Shown: one piece after another, positions 12,266-25,858 of the stretch | How the letters are laid out: each line of letters starts with the position of its first letter | Numbering within the stretch: the stretch's first letter is position 1 | Assembly (NCBI GenBank): GCA_004352715.1 | Contig: SCFE01000076.1 | Location: 1,631,650-1,695,649 of the forward strand | Direction: 5' to 3' | DNA: 64,000 bases | From: Hofstenia miamia | Lineage: Eukaryota; Xenacoelomorpha; Acoela | Made by a program: the position numbers and the translations under genes | The notes under the pieces: model-generated | Seen by the model: only the letters and a program-made list of their open reading frames with translations | What the model was told of the DNA's origin: nothing | Databases searched by the model: none

Positions 12266-15200
12266 TGTACTGCACAAAACCTAGATATATGCCTTTGCAT
12301 TTATTGGAACATGATTAAAATCACCAGTAATTAAGATACAGCTAAGAGGTTGTTTATGTAAAATGCAGTATATGTTGAAAAGAAGTGTTAGCACTTGAAG
12401 GTAAATAGATTCCTATAAGCAGCATTGAACAAAATTCACANNNNNNNNNNNNNNNNNNNNNNNNNNNNNNNNNNNNNNNNNNNNNNNNNNNNNNNNNNNN
12501 NNNNNNNNNNNNNNNNNNNNNNNNNNNNNNNNNNNNNNNNNNNNNNNNNNNNNNNNNNNNNNNNNNNNNNNNNNNNNNNNNNNNNNNNNNNNNNNNNNNN
12601 NNNNNNNNNNNNNNNNNNNNNNNNNNNNNNNNNNNNNNNNNNNNNNNNNNNNNNNNNNNNNNNNNNNNNNNNNNNNNNNNNNNNNNNNNNNNNNNNNNNN
12701 NNNNNNNNNNNNNNNNNNNNNNNNNNNNNNNNNNNNNNNNNNNNNNNNNNNNNNNNNNNNNNNNNNNNNNNNNNNNNNNNNNNNNNNNNNNNNNNNNNNN
12801 NNNNNNNNNNNNNNNNNNNNNNNNNNNNNNNNNNNNNNNNNNNNNNNNNNNNNNNNNNNNNNNNNNNNNNNNNNNNNNNNNNNNNNNNNNNNNNNNNNNN
12901 NNNNNNNNNNNNNNNNNNNNNNNNNNNNNNNNNNNNNNNNNNNNNNNNNNNNNNNNNNNNNNNNNNNNNNNNNNNNNNNNNNNNNNNNNNNNNNNNNNNN
13001 NNNNNNNNNNNNNNNNNNNNNNNNNNNNNNNNNNNNNNNNNNNNNNNNNNNNNNNNNNNNNNNNNNNNNNNNNNNNNNNNNNNNNNNNNNNNNNNNNNNN
13101 NNNNNNNNNNNNNNNNNNNNNNNNNNNNNNNNNNNNNNNNNNNNNNNNNNNNNNNNNNNNNNNNNNNNNNNNNNNNNNNNNNNNNNNNNNNNNNNNNNNN
13201 NNNNNNNNNNNNNNNNNNNNNNNNNNNNNNNNNNNNNNNNNNNNNNNNNNNNNNNNNNNNNNNNNNNNNNNNNNNNNNNNNNNNNNNNNNNNNNNNNNNN
13301 NNNNNNNNNNNNNNNNNNNNNNNNNNNNNNNNNNNNNNNNNNNNNNNNNNNNNNNNNNNNNNNNNNNNNNNNNNNNNNNNNNNNNNNNNNNNNNNNNNNN
13401 NNNNNNNNNNNNNNNNNNNNNNNNNNNNNNNNNNNNNNNNTATACAAAATACTTGCATAGTTTTAATATATAATGCTAATGCAATTGACCGGCCAAAACC
13501 GGCCGGCCGGTATTAGCTCTTACAGGCCCCGGCACTACAGTTTACGGCCGATTCCAACTCTGATACAGCAAAATCATACTTAGATCTGCTCAAACCCCAT
13601 TTGTGGTGACTGTGCCCGTGACTGCATGACCAATCAAAATACGGATTTTAAAGCAAAAAAATTCCTTCATGTGCAACTTGAGATAAAAAGTTTGAAAATG
13701 TATTGTAGCAATACAGTGGGTCAAATGGCGCATTAATAAGGTTGATTGTGCTCACTGAGTCACTGGGTCAAATTCCACGTGGGTCAATGGGTTAGGGTCA
13801 CGAAAATGGGCCCAGTGCGATTTCTGTCAGCAGTATGGTGCTACTACTATCGACATTTCGCTTGTATATGCTAAATAACTTAATTTAATGATAAGAATCA
13901 CTGTAAAAATATCGACAACTAGTAAAACCCTAAGGTATAGTATATCAGGGAATGGAAATGTGACGTAAACATGCAACTGTGCCAATTAAGGCAGTCGGTC
14001 GTATTATGCCCAGCAAGATTCCCATGAGTAAGTTAGCACGTATTAGCGATGTGATAGATACGGCAAACAAAAAACCTAAAATATGGAAATTTTCAGATAA
14101 AGAATATGCGATGAAAGCAAGAATTTTATATATGCGGTCCACGTTCACAAGATGGTCAGTGTGACCACTTACCGTAGTCTCTTTTAGAGAGCAGTATCTT
14201 TAGCTTTCTTTTTTAAGTAAGGTCTCTATTTTAAAATTTTCCTGGGAAAATCATAGAATACCTCTTTACGTTCTTTAGTCATTAGTAATGCTTAAGCTAT
14301 TTCATCAAAAGTTTTCTTTACTTAATTATTTTTAGGAAGTTTTTAACACTGAAGCTGCCGAACAATCAGTCACGACAGCAAATTCGAAGGTATTCAATTA
14401 GATTGGTTTTTGTAGAATCTGCAAATACTGTACATAGCAGTATATCATGCAAACCTTTTAGAAAAATGTGATGTAATAATGCAAGCATATAAAAGTAAAT
14501 CAGATATACATTACACTAGTTTGTATCTTATAGCTTAAAATGGATAAATGATAATCCAGCCACAATTAATGTTGTAGTCCATGGAAAAAGGCCTGAATGT
14601 CATAGTGCAGTAAACCTGACATGATTCTTGTACACAATGATGTCAGGTCGTTATATTTCGCCGCACTGATGCTCATTGATTCAATGTAAGCTGGCATTTG
14701 AGTACCAGCCATTGTGACTAGGTTTGTTAAGTTCCTTTAGGTCGCTCACTTTGAATTTCATATTTTCAAGATGCATTTTGTTGAACATCATCTGCGCTAT
14801 TTTAGTTAGCTTCATGGAATTGCCACCGTGTGAGGTTGGCACCGCAGAAGCCAATTTTCTGTGAAGGTGTTTTCCAATCCAATATGTTTGCTGTTGTTAT
14901 CTGAAATATTGAAATAGTAAAAGGAAATAGTCATTAAAAACTAAGATAGTATATCTCATGCACAATGCAGACAATTCCAGCCTTTCTTGCTTTTTATATA
15001 ATGACGCTGAACTGAGGAGGACCAAAATGTCTCTTTCTTTTAGGTACCTTTCAATGCTCGCAAAATTGATTTTTTTATCTTTCAGCGCAACCACCGCAGA
15101 ACGGAGCCACAATTGTAACTCCTATCAAATCCTGTATAAGCAGAAATTTGTAGATAAAATATGCATTTTTTTGTTCTTCGACCAACAATTACCTCATGCC

Positions 15201-18200
15201 ACAAAAAACCGTTGACTTAGCGGTCTTTTAAATTATAGACTGAGGGTATAGTTGGATAATTATTATTTGTAAAATATTCCACCCTTCGAATTTTTGGGCA
15301 AATAGTTAACGTGCTCTAAATCAACACAAGTTGTCACATGTGTAGATCCAACAGCTGCAGCCTTTCCTTTACTCTGAAGTCGATATCTTCATGTTTCATC
15401 TTTTCAATTGATGTAGTCATGGTACTGTTTGCAATTTCCACCAATGTCTTTAGAATACTTGTGAAATGTTGTCAACACTAAGTTGTACTTTGAATAACAG
15501 CATTCAACTTTGTCATTTAAATTTGTGCACATCTCATACATGATGGGAATAATAAGATCTTGTGCAAGAAATTTCTTTGAATTATCCTTCTGACAATAAT
15601 GAGGCCCGACTTTTGGAAATCTTTTAATATAAATCCGAATTGCCGCCATCACGACTTTCTTTGTTCACCTCTCTTTTCTTCTAATACACCATCGGTATCT
15701 CTTTTCCCGTATTTGTCGCTCAGATATTCCAAATATCTACAGAAACGTGACGTTGCAAGCCTTTACCTGTGTGTCATCAATGGTTAAAAAAGACAATGTC
15801 TGACTTTTCCTGTTCCCATGCTGCTTATCATGTTCGTATGAGATGATGAAGTTATTTTATACTTTGTGTTGGTTGATCATAATACCGAATGAGAAAATTT
15901 TCTCCTGTTTGTCAGTAATATCTTTACATGTTGAGATTTAGGAGTTATTAGATTTTTTAGTTTGTATCGAAATTTCATTGCTTTATCATTTTATTTTAAT
16001 GCTTTTTTCGGGATTTATTGCTAGATTTTACATAATAAGTTGCAATTCGCTTTTTAGTAATAGCCATTGTGCCAAATCGTGAAAATCTAGACATTTCATC
16101 CTGCAAAAATATTGTACGAGGAGTACACATTTATTCAAACGTATAAATTTTATTTTTTTAAAGTTTCTCATTTGCACACTATGGATTTTCTTATCTTATG
16201 AATCCAAAAACTGATTCAATTCTACTATTAACAAATAATCACAAAAATATTGTAAGATGATAAATACATTAACATTGTTTATCCATTACACTTTTTATGA
16301 AAAAATCAAATTTTTTAGGGATTTATGTAATTCTATTTTGTCGATCACATGCAGAATGAGATTTCAGGTCCAACGCAATCCAACTAAACTATTAAACGGG
16401 ATCTGATGTATACTATTACTTGAGATATTATTAGTGAGTGCAAAATATTTGAATTTGAGCATTTCATTGTATAGTCAATTGTGAAATGATCAATTGTAAT
16501 TAGAAATTAATTTCTTTATTTCAGGTTTCATTTGGTGTTGGCAATGAACTGTTAGTGTTATCGCTTGAACATCACTAAACTTCAAATTGACAAATAACTA
16601 TAAATTTAGTCAAGTAGTTGAAATTGTTCATACAATTACATTTATTTAGCAAGCTCAAGAGAGTCATGCTACTGATGAGCCACCTAAAAAGTCAGATCAA
16701 CCGGCAGTTGTGAGCTTTTCTTTGCTCTTTATTTCTAATTTTATTCTAGATATTCATAGCCCATTATCTTATGCATACAGAATCATCCACGTATTTATCA
16801 TTACAAATTTCTACCACTATTTCAATTAGATTGCATCCTATTAATTTTTTCATGCTCAATATTGTTAGAACAATAAAATGCTATTTTATTTTCAATGTGT
16901 ATGGCTTATCGTAGATTTAAATAATTTAATTTTATTATTTAAATATTATTTTCAGGACCCTGCGAAAGCCGTTGGCACTGATACTAACCTGCTATTAGAA
17001 GAAGAAAAGAAAAAGCTTTTAGAGAAGGTGTACATGTCACAGAAAACTTTAGAGAATGTAAGTTTTCTTAAATTTCATAAGGCTTTTTCCCATTCCTATC
17101 TCATTCTAAATGAACCTTGTCCAATCTAATTTATTCCAGACTGCTTAATGCAGGGTGAACATTTAGTAGGCTATTTACAAAGACTAATTAGGCCTAATGT
17201 ATTTAGTTAGTGTTTGTTAGTGTATAAAATATGTTTTTAAAACAGATTAAGACTTTTACTAATATTGAATCTGCAGAACCCAACATCACCTTGGTCTTTA
17301 CGAAGATAAGATTTAATTTACAATCCAATTTCTTATTGCATTGTGATGTAATTGATTTGAACCTTAGCAAACATGTTGAGTAGTCAGTCCAACAATAGAA
17401 TCATCTAAGATGTATTGTATTCAGCTTCATTCATATGTGCTGATAAAATTCGACTTAAGAATTCTGAACATCATATATAGAATGAATGCAGATATCGAGC
17501 AATGATATCAACAAATGATATCCCAAATACTGAGTAAAAATATGTATTCATGAGTCAGCTATGCAATTTTGTATAGATTGAGTATAGAAAGACCCTATAT
17601 GCGATGACTATACTTTTGGGAGAAACATGATTTTGCAAATTTATTAATTCGCTTTAAGGCCAATAGAATATTAAAAAACATTTTGAGAACTAGGACTGCA
17701 TTTTTTCATTAATAACTGTGTTTGACAATTTGTTTTTATCACCAATTTTTGTACATTTGTGCATAAAATTTCCAATGCTAATAAAAATTCGCAATATATT
17801 TTCTCACTAATTTATTTCAGCAAAGCATGGTATGCATATATTTCATGTTGGGTCGTTAAATGTATAAAGTATATGCTAGCCTGTTATGCTGATTAGGTAT
17901 AATATAAAACTTATTAACGTTTTGTATTTTACTTTTCTTCAAGTTTTAGGCACAAAATTAATTCATAAAATTATTTTATATGCTTCAATTTCAAAAATTT
18001 ATTTCAAAATAAGTTCGTTTTTTACACTTAATGCATATAGGATTGTCTGCAGACCCAGTCCCAAAAACAAGCAAAAACAAGGATATATTATCATTTCAAT
18101 AATTTCATTATTATAGTCTATTGAAACATAATAACATACAGCTAGTTAAAAATAGCATTTCAATAAATGTCATATTTTGTAGTGTTATATGCGTGAAAGG

Positions 18201-21200
18201 GTTAATAGCTATGCCTAATTCATTTTAGGGACCAAAGTAGCACTGAAGAAAGCGTGGTTACAAATTACAAATTTTTTTACTAATTTTTCGTGGTTATGCT
18301 TGGGACCACGTGGGGCAATGGAACTATATTTAATTGGACTAGGATTACATCCATTAACACTAGATTGAACTTGAACCGATAAAACTGTGGTCACTCAGAA
18401 CTAAATTAAACACAGAAATTTAAAATAGAATTCATTAATTTAGCTACAGTTGGGCGTAGAAATGTTAAAGAAATCTTCGTCTAACCTTCTTTATTTAATT
18501 CTTCTGCATTGCACTCAGTAGATTGATAGCCATTTCCTGTTTTCGATGTTATTTTAGTAGTTTACAATTGTCTTTGAAATTTATTTATCGTTTGGATTAG
18601 AAGACTTCATCTTTTTATGAGCATAATTGATTTTAAAAATAAATTGTTTTATCAAATCTTGTCTTTAGCTTTTCACTTGGACCTTTATTCTGTATCTTTT
18701 ATGATGTAATGTGCAAACATCTTGGGTCATTTTGTCTTATTTCTAAAGCTTGTCTAACAATGGTTCATTTCAAATTTTGCTAAATATATTGTTTGTTAAT
18801 GAAATTGATAAGTAATTGTGTAATATGAAAAATATCTTCAATTTTAAAGTTGATCATAACATTTTGAAATTTTTCTTTGGTGTAGTGGTTAACACCAAAC
18901 GCAGTGCTTAGAATTACCGCAAATTGCCTTGATGATTTGAGTAATTGTGTATTTTTAGGGCACTTGCAGATTGATTTTTTCGCATTATATATTTAAAATC
19001 CAGAGATATCAATTGTAATTGCAACTTAGCCAATTTAGTTGTCATCTCTTTCTATAATTTGTTTAATATATGACAAAATGTTAGAAATTAATTTAAATTT
19101 TATACCGAGTTATCTTGAATTTTCGAATTAAATTCAAATGAATTTCTTAATATTGCGTTTGCTAATGTGTGTAGTCGTTGTATTTACCAACGTAGCATTC
19201 TAGTGTAACCATATGGATATAATCGGTTTTGCCTATATTTTCAAACATTTTTCTCGAAATCTATAAAGAAATTCGGAAATCTTGGTAGTGGTCATGCGCA
19301 TACATCTATCCAACCATTTTTGTAAACCTATTATGGTGTTTAACCTCTGTAATTGTTTTAGAAATTTTCGTTTGCGAAAGTGTTTTTTTGTTCAAAGATC
19401 TCTAAATTAACATGTAGTGGATTTGGAAAGATTAACGATACAGGCCTGTCAACAGTTCACGAACAATTTCCGCGGAAATATTTTCAATGTGGAATGATGC
19501 ACATGCGAGCACACCGACGCGCGAGCTAATTTGGGGGTCTGGAGGCCAGCCCCCAGGAAAAAATTTGAGAAATCACGATACAATTTCGAGCATTCCGTGC
19601 AAGTCAAGAGTGCCACTTTAGAAATATCAGAGATATCAACAGCAGATATAATTGTCATAATTAAAAAACAATTATTGATTAACTTGGCCCAATTTGTATT
19701 TAAAAAAAAAACAAATGAAGAAATCTAGGCATGTAACATGTTCTATTCGTTCGGAACAGATTTCAAATAAAAACAAGTACACTTATATACACAAAGAAAC
19801 ATGTATTAACGACTAGAAAATGAACTACATAAGAGTTTATGAAATGCAGTGAGAGCATGAACTGAGTAGCAAGTATGGAGATCATAAAAATGAAAAGCGC
19901 TAAGGATTTTGCAGTTTTCTACATTTACATAACAAATCAAGAGCCTTGTCACGCTTCTATCTAGCTAATTTTTTCAGTTTGAACAAGTAAGTCACGGGGT
20001 TTTTTAACGCTTAATATTAGTAGAGACGAAGTAAAGTCAAATTCAACCTGACGGTTTTGTTTGAGCAATAAGTTGTTTGAAGTTTTCTGTTTATGGTGCA
20101 TGCAATGCATGAATTGGTTTGTAAAGTGCGACAGATGTGGTATTCCTACTACGAAGATTGTATTTAATTGTTTGGTAAGCGCTGTATGTTGAAATGTCCA
20201 TGCTTGTTGATTGGTTGTCAATAACATGCCCCATTACATTAAAAGAACCCTCAACCATGGGGCTATGAAAACGCGACAATGCTGCGAACACAACAGCACA
20301 TAAGCCAGGACAGTTACCAGTAGTATGTACAGTTGTCCACCATTTCACGATATTGTTATCGTATTCAGATAAACTTTGATGGACAGTATACATCGAAATT
20401 TCCCTTTAAAAATCACAATCATCAGGAAAAAAGTGTTTGAGTAGCTTACACTAAACAAATAGGCCTCTAGTGCCACGAGAATGTGATAGAATGAATGGAT
20501 CCATTGTTGAGAGAGCTTGCAAAACTTCACTGGAGAGTGACAAAGTCTTTTGCATGTGTTGAGCTTACTTCATGAAAGCTTTCTTCGCTAAACAAATGAA
20601 ACTTTTAAAACATTATAATTTTGAAGATTTTTAATAAAATCAGTGTTTCTTTGGCATACCAAATGTTTCTGTCATCAAGCCAAAAGGAGGCATCCTCAAG
20701 ATCAAGCGTTTTTAAATTGCGAGGAGACTTGTCAACAATAAATTGAGGTTTAATAAAACAGGCAAGAAAATCAAGAAATATTTGTAGTTTGTCGTGTAGT
20801 GATGTAGAAGAGTGATTTTACTTTGAAATAAACACACATAAGCCTTTAGTTGGGCAAGCACACCGACTTAGAAATGCATGCGAAGCTTAATGTTTTTCTC
20901 TCGGTGCCATAAATGATTGATAAGTCCTTTCTTTCGTTCTTTTCCTTCGTTTGTAGAAGACTTTGAAGAAAATACTTTGTGGATGTTAGATATTAGCTTC
21001 TGCGCTCTTGGACCAATGGAATGTACTTCATAGAGAGCCATTAACATATCTTTGTAGACAGTCTGGTCTTCAGTAGTCATAAATCCAAAATACAATATTA
21101 GGAAAGCAGGATAGAGTCTCAACGTACTAATGTAGATATCATATACTGACAGCCATCGATGTGATACAAATCGAGCATGGACAGTGAAACCGATTCGCAA

Positions 21201-24200
21201 ATGATCAAAAATTTCGTAGAGAAAATTTCTCTGATCAAATGCATATTTGTGATCAGTATGTAGATCAAGACATAAATGTTCAACTTCATTACTCATTTGT
21301 AAACAAAAAGTTTCCGTGGCATTATGTATGTGGTGGCAACTGCCACCATCAATACCCAACAAGGCAGGCACTAATTCTCGACAGCGCTTTTCTTCACCAT
21401 TGTGCTTCCCTCTCATGATATTACAAGAATCAAAGAGGCATGGCACCAAATTGTTCCAGGGTAGATTGTATTCTGTAAACAGGTTTTGTAACTTATTCAT
21501 GATACGTGCAGTATTAACACTTAGAACTTCTATAAATGCCAAATGAGTTAAAATAATTTCGCTTGTTTTTACTCTCAAATATGACACAAGTACGGCAAGT
21601 ACTTTCTTATTACCGTTAAATGTACTTTCGTCATTAATTGAAAATGGATATGTCTTTAAATCATTTAGTAGATCATTTGTAATGTTCCTTGCAACGCCAT
21701 CTACAAGTTTGTACGATGCAGTAGTTCGAGCCAACTGACGATCGCTCAATGCTTTTGGATCCATTGCAGTCGCTTTTGCTAGTTCAACTAATGATGGAAC
21801 TAGACTAAGACAAAGGGAATGTTCTGCAACGAAAGACAATATTTGAAGTGCGATCCATCAATGAGACAGTTGGTTGCAAAGCTGTATCTAAATTATCATG
21901 GGTTTTCATTATAAACCCATCTTGTGCAGAAGAAGTTTCCCATTTTGAGATAGAGTGATTTTGACCTTTAACCTCCAGCTTGGAACGGTGTACAGTGGTA
22001 TTCATATGGTCAGTGAGTGATACTCTTCCACGTCCACCATACTTTACCGTTTTATTACACAAGATACACGAACAAATTCCCGCGCCTGCCACCTTTTGGA
22101 AGACGTCCTTTAGAAGACATTCAATTGATGTAGCAGTACCATTCCTATTCACCTCAACAGAATGCTTGTGTTGTTATCATCCCCAATTCCATTTATTCTT
22201 TTATTTCGTATCTTCCAAATCGATAATAGCTTGATCATATTCAGTTAATACACGCGCCATACTGAAACGAGATAAAAAATAACATTTAAAAGATATAGGG
22301 TAATATGAAGTGGTATTCATACAAACGAGACCAATCTCAAATCTAAAAAAATGAGATAATCTCGAAAATCTACTCAAAACAATAAACATTTTACTGTTAA
22401 TTTGCCTATAATAATTAAAATATAACATTTTCCAAATTTATTGAAAAATATTACCCCTGTTTTTATTGCATATTTTTACAAATCTCGAGAATTGTTTTTC
22501 ATTTCTCAACAAAAAATGGAAACGTAGTTATTTTTTGTTGTTAAATTTTAGCATTCAGAGAATTGGTTCGCCTTCTATTTACACGACATTGGGCAACTGA
22601 AATCCAACATCGACGTTTGTCAAAAGAAGTTTTTCTATGTTAAAAAAACGTATTTCAAATAAGAAACTTTTTGATTCAGAATGTAAATATTTATTTTGGT
22701 TTTCATTACAATTTTTCAAAAAAAAATAGTAATGTGTAATTTTTCGTTAGGTTTACAAAAAGTTAATATTTAGCATGTCTTAGGTTAATATTATATTTGC
22801 TCTAGTTATAAGAAGTTTCTCTTGTGCAGTATTTTTAAGGGCATAACTTACGAGCCTAAAATATCAACTCCAACCACATTTTGTTTTTTAATTTATAAAT
22901 GTTTTTATAATTTCCTTTGTATTTATCATACTTGTTCTTGGATCGATATTTCCGGATCCACATCCATAGAATTCTTATGGATTGATCCATTCAATTTCCG
23001 CCAATCTACTTATTACTAAAGAGCAAGTTGTCAAAGAAAACCAGTTAGTATAATAACATATACAACCAAATGAGTAGGGCTTTGTAGTATCCATACCAAA
23101 TCCAATAACATAGTATTTTCGATAGCAATATGCAGAAATGTTGAGATAAAAAATAAGACTACACATTTTTGTACAATACAATCATTTATTTTTTAAAAGG
23201 CTATGCTCTAAATTTGCATTATGTCTTATTTGTCAAAAATGGAGAAGAACTCATTATTAATCTATTACATGTAGCAGCGGATTTGTTAACTGCTACATAT
23301 AGTTTCTTAGATAAAATGCCAACCCATATTCAACCCGAATTCTAATTATCCCTAAGGCTGAGTTTTTTTTTAGTATTAATGTCAATTTTAACGTCTGCTG
23401 TATCCAATTCCGCTGCAATTTTTTATAATTACTCTAGTAGATCCTACTATTGAACTAAAATTTTTTGTCCCCGAAGTATCCCCGAGATCCATGGATCGCA
23501 TTTTGGGATCCAGATCCCTAAATTTTCTAATTCTATTAAAAAAAACCCGTCATAATCTTTTCTGCACTTAAAAACCTAGCTAGTTTATAGAAAATTTTTG
23601 CTCGACTTTTTTCTATTACTGTCTGCTTATTGACATTTTCGTTCTATTGCTGCCAGAGGCCTTTTTGTAAAACATACATAATTTGATTTGGATTTGAAAT
23701 ACACAGTTGTTAATCTTGAGCTTTTCTGCAGCTCTTCTTATTGAAGCCTTTGCATTTGTGGTTTCAACTAGTTTTTAACAGTAATGTAATAAACAAGTTA
23801 TTGTGACCAATAGGAATTTTGTTTTGAAATTTAACTCTCCTGAGTAAGTGGTTTAGTTTTCTAATATAACTAAATTTTCTCTGCTATTTCAAAACATGAT
23901 ATGTGCTGTTTGCATTACCGAACGACAAATAAGTATCGCAGTTTGTGCGCCACAAGCTGAAATTTATATTTTAGATAGCAAGTAAAGAGCAAGAGTCTAG
24001 TAGTGATTCAAGTGATGATGATTCGGAAATTTACTCAAAAATTAGTGCAATTACAGCTTCAAAAACTTCCCAAAAGCCTGTAAGTTTAAGTATGTGTGAT
24101 TTTGGTAACATCAAATTATTGAATTTACTTAAACGCAAAATTTGACACTGAAATGCAATTATTTTTATTGGAAACAAATATTCAACGCAGATTGCCTATG

Positions 24201-25047
24201 TGAAATCATAGGGATAAACAGAGGTAAGTTTAGCTGATATTTAGCACAATTTTAAGAGGCTGTATATATATATATATATATATATGAAAAAACAACGAAA
24301 ATTTTAATTGAGAGTACTTTCGGTACTTACTGTACCATCGTCAGTCAAAAAACAAAAATTATTTGTTGGTAAAATATAAATTTACAAATCATTAATTAAT
24401 TAAACTAAAACAAGTGAAGTTTGATGACATTTAGTATTTAAATTAGATTTCTCTTCATTAATATAAATTGATTCTGCGATCTTGGTGCATTTGTGTTTCA
24501 TTAAAATATTAAAGTCAGATGTTGATGCTTTATGTATTTTTGCGTGCATATACATTTCGGATTGTAAGTGTCCATAGAGATGTTCTTGAATTCGTGTCTT
24601 CGAATGTCTTTTGGTTTCACCAATGTAGAAGCTGTCACACTTCTGGCAATTATATTTATAAACAATTGATGAAACCTAACATCCTCTTCATTAAAATACA
24701 ATTCGCAAGAACACAAAGATAATATATTTTAGAAACTACCTTTTATTAAACCTCACGAATCGCGTCTTAAGAAATCTATATATAATTTAGATTACATGCA
24801 AATTGCGCAAAAAGGCGTGGCACCATACTCCCTTGTGTACACAACGCCCTCAAGAAAATTTATTTTTTTCAAAGGGTTTGGATCACATTTTCCAAAATTT
24901 AACACATTAACTATTGAACCTATAATGAGTAATCTCAGCGAATTTCAGTTTTTTCTGATACCTAGAAGGGCCCTGACTTGAATCGGGATTTCAAACCCAG
25001 AAGGCGCTGTGTACACTTATTTCATAATTCGCATAGTACACAGCATC

Positions 25048-25090
<43 letters not shown>

Positions 25091-25585
25091 ACGAAAACAA
25101 ATTATTCAATTCAGCACTTTATATACAATCTACAACGGTTGGTGCTTCAAATGTGTTAGATGCTAGTTTTTTTTACTTCGCATTTCGCTGTTTGTTATGG
25201 ATTTCGAGCTATCAGATAGTTTATCTGATTCACTAATACAAAAAGTTGAATTAAGAGAATTTACACTTCAACAAAGTAAAAAATCTCATAAAAATGAAGA
25301 GGTTTGGCGCTATATGATGCATCCAGTTGCTGTGGATCTAAAGGGAAAGAATACAGTCTGGGAATATTGGATAGTATGCTCAAATTGCAAGAAGTCAGCA
25401 TTTCGAACACACGCAAAGCCAACTCAAAATGGTACTAGAAAAAATTATGGCCTATCACATGCCATTAGGCATTTCAATAACTTTTTAAAGCAGCCTACAA
25501 ATAAGCAACAAAAATTGAATAAGTTTCTGTTCAACAAAAAGCCTCTACCGCTTAAAGATCAAACCGCTTTAAAGGCAGGAATGTA

Positions 25586-25618
<33 letters not shown>

Positions 25619-25823
25619 NNNNNNNNNNNNNNNNNNNNNNNNNNNNNNNNNNNNNNNNNNNNNNNNNNNNNNNNNNNNNNNNNNNNNNNNNNNNNNNNNN
25701 NNNNNNNNNNNNNNNNNNNNNNNNNNNNNNNNNNNNNNNNNNNNNNNNNNNNNNNNNNNNNNNNNNNNNNNNNNNNNNNNNNNNNNNNNNNNNNNNNNNN
25801 NNNNNNNNNNNNNNNNNNNNNNN

Positions 25824-25858
<35 letters not shown>

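Larger units (their letters stand above)
11351..13562. mobile_element. element with hAT-like ends around a 1-kb gap
   Basis: CAGAGATGGAATCGGCCG at 11351 and, inverted, CAGAGTTGGAATCGGCCG at 13562 form matching ends of the CAG...type seen in hAT elements. The right subterminal part is unusually GC-rich and palindromic (ACCGGCCGGCCGG at 13498-13510). The 8-bp flanks (ATGCAACG, ATACAGCA) agree at 5 of 8 positions, so a target duplication is doubtful. The interior includes a (TA)n tract and N at 12441-13440. Confidence 0.45.

Noticed and set aside
12413-13516. Long ORFs on both strands
   Set aside because: Almost entirely N; artefact of translating the gap.
15086-15133. Possible extra exon (QPPQNGATIVTPIKS) with a good acceptor and GTATAA donor
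   Set aside because: 48 nt long, but open only in a frame that does not join phase-0 neighbours; phase 0 hits TAA after ten codons. Also overlaps opposite-strand transposon sequence.
18230-18254. Possible Ser/Glu micro-exon (DQSSTEES) after CATTTTAG
   Set aside because: 25 nt, not a multiple of three, and out of phase with the confirmed-looking exons.
21316-21546. 76-codon + ORF
   Set aside because: Shadow of the hAT-like gene on the minus strand.
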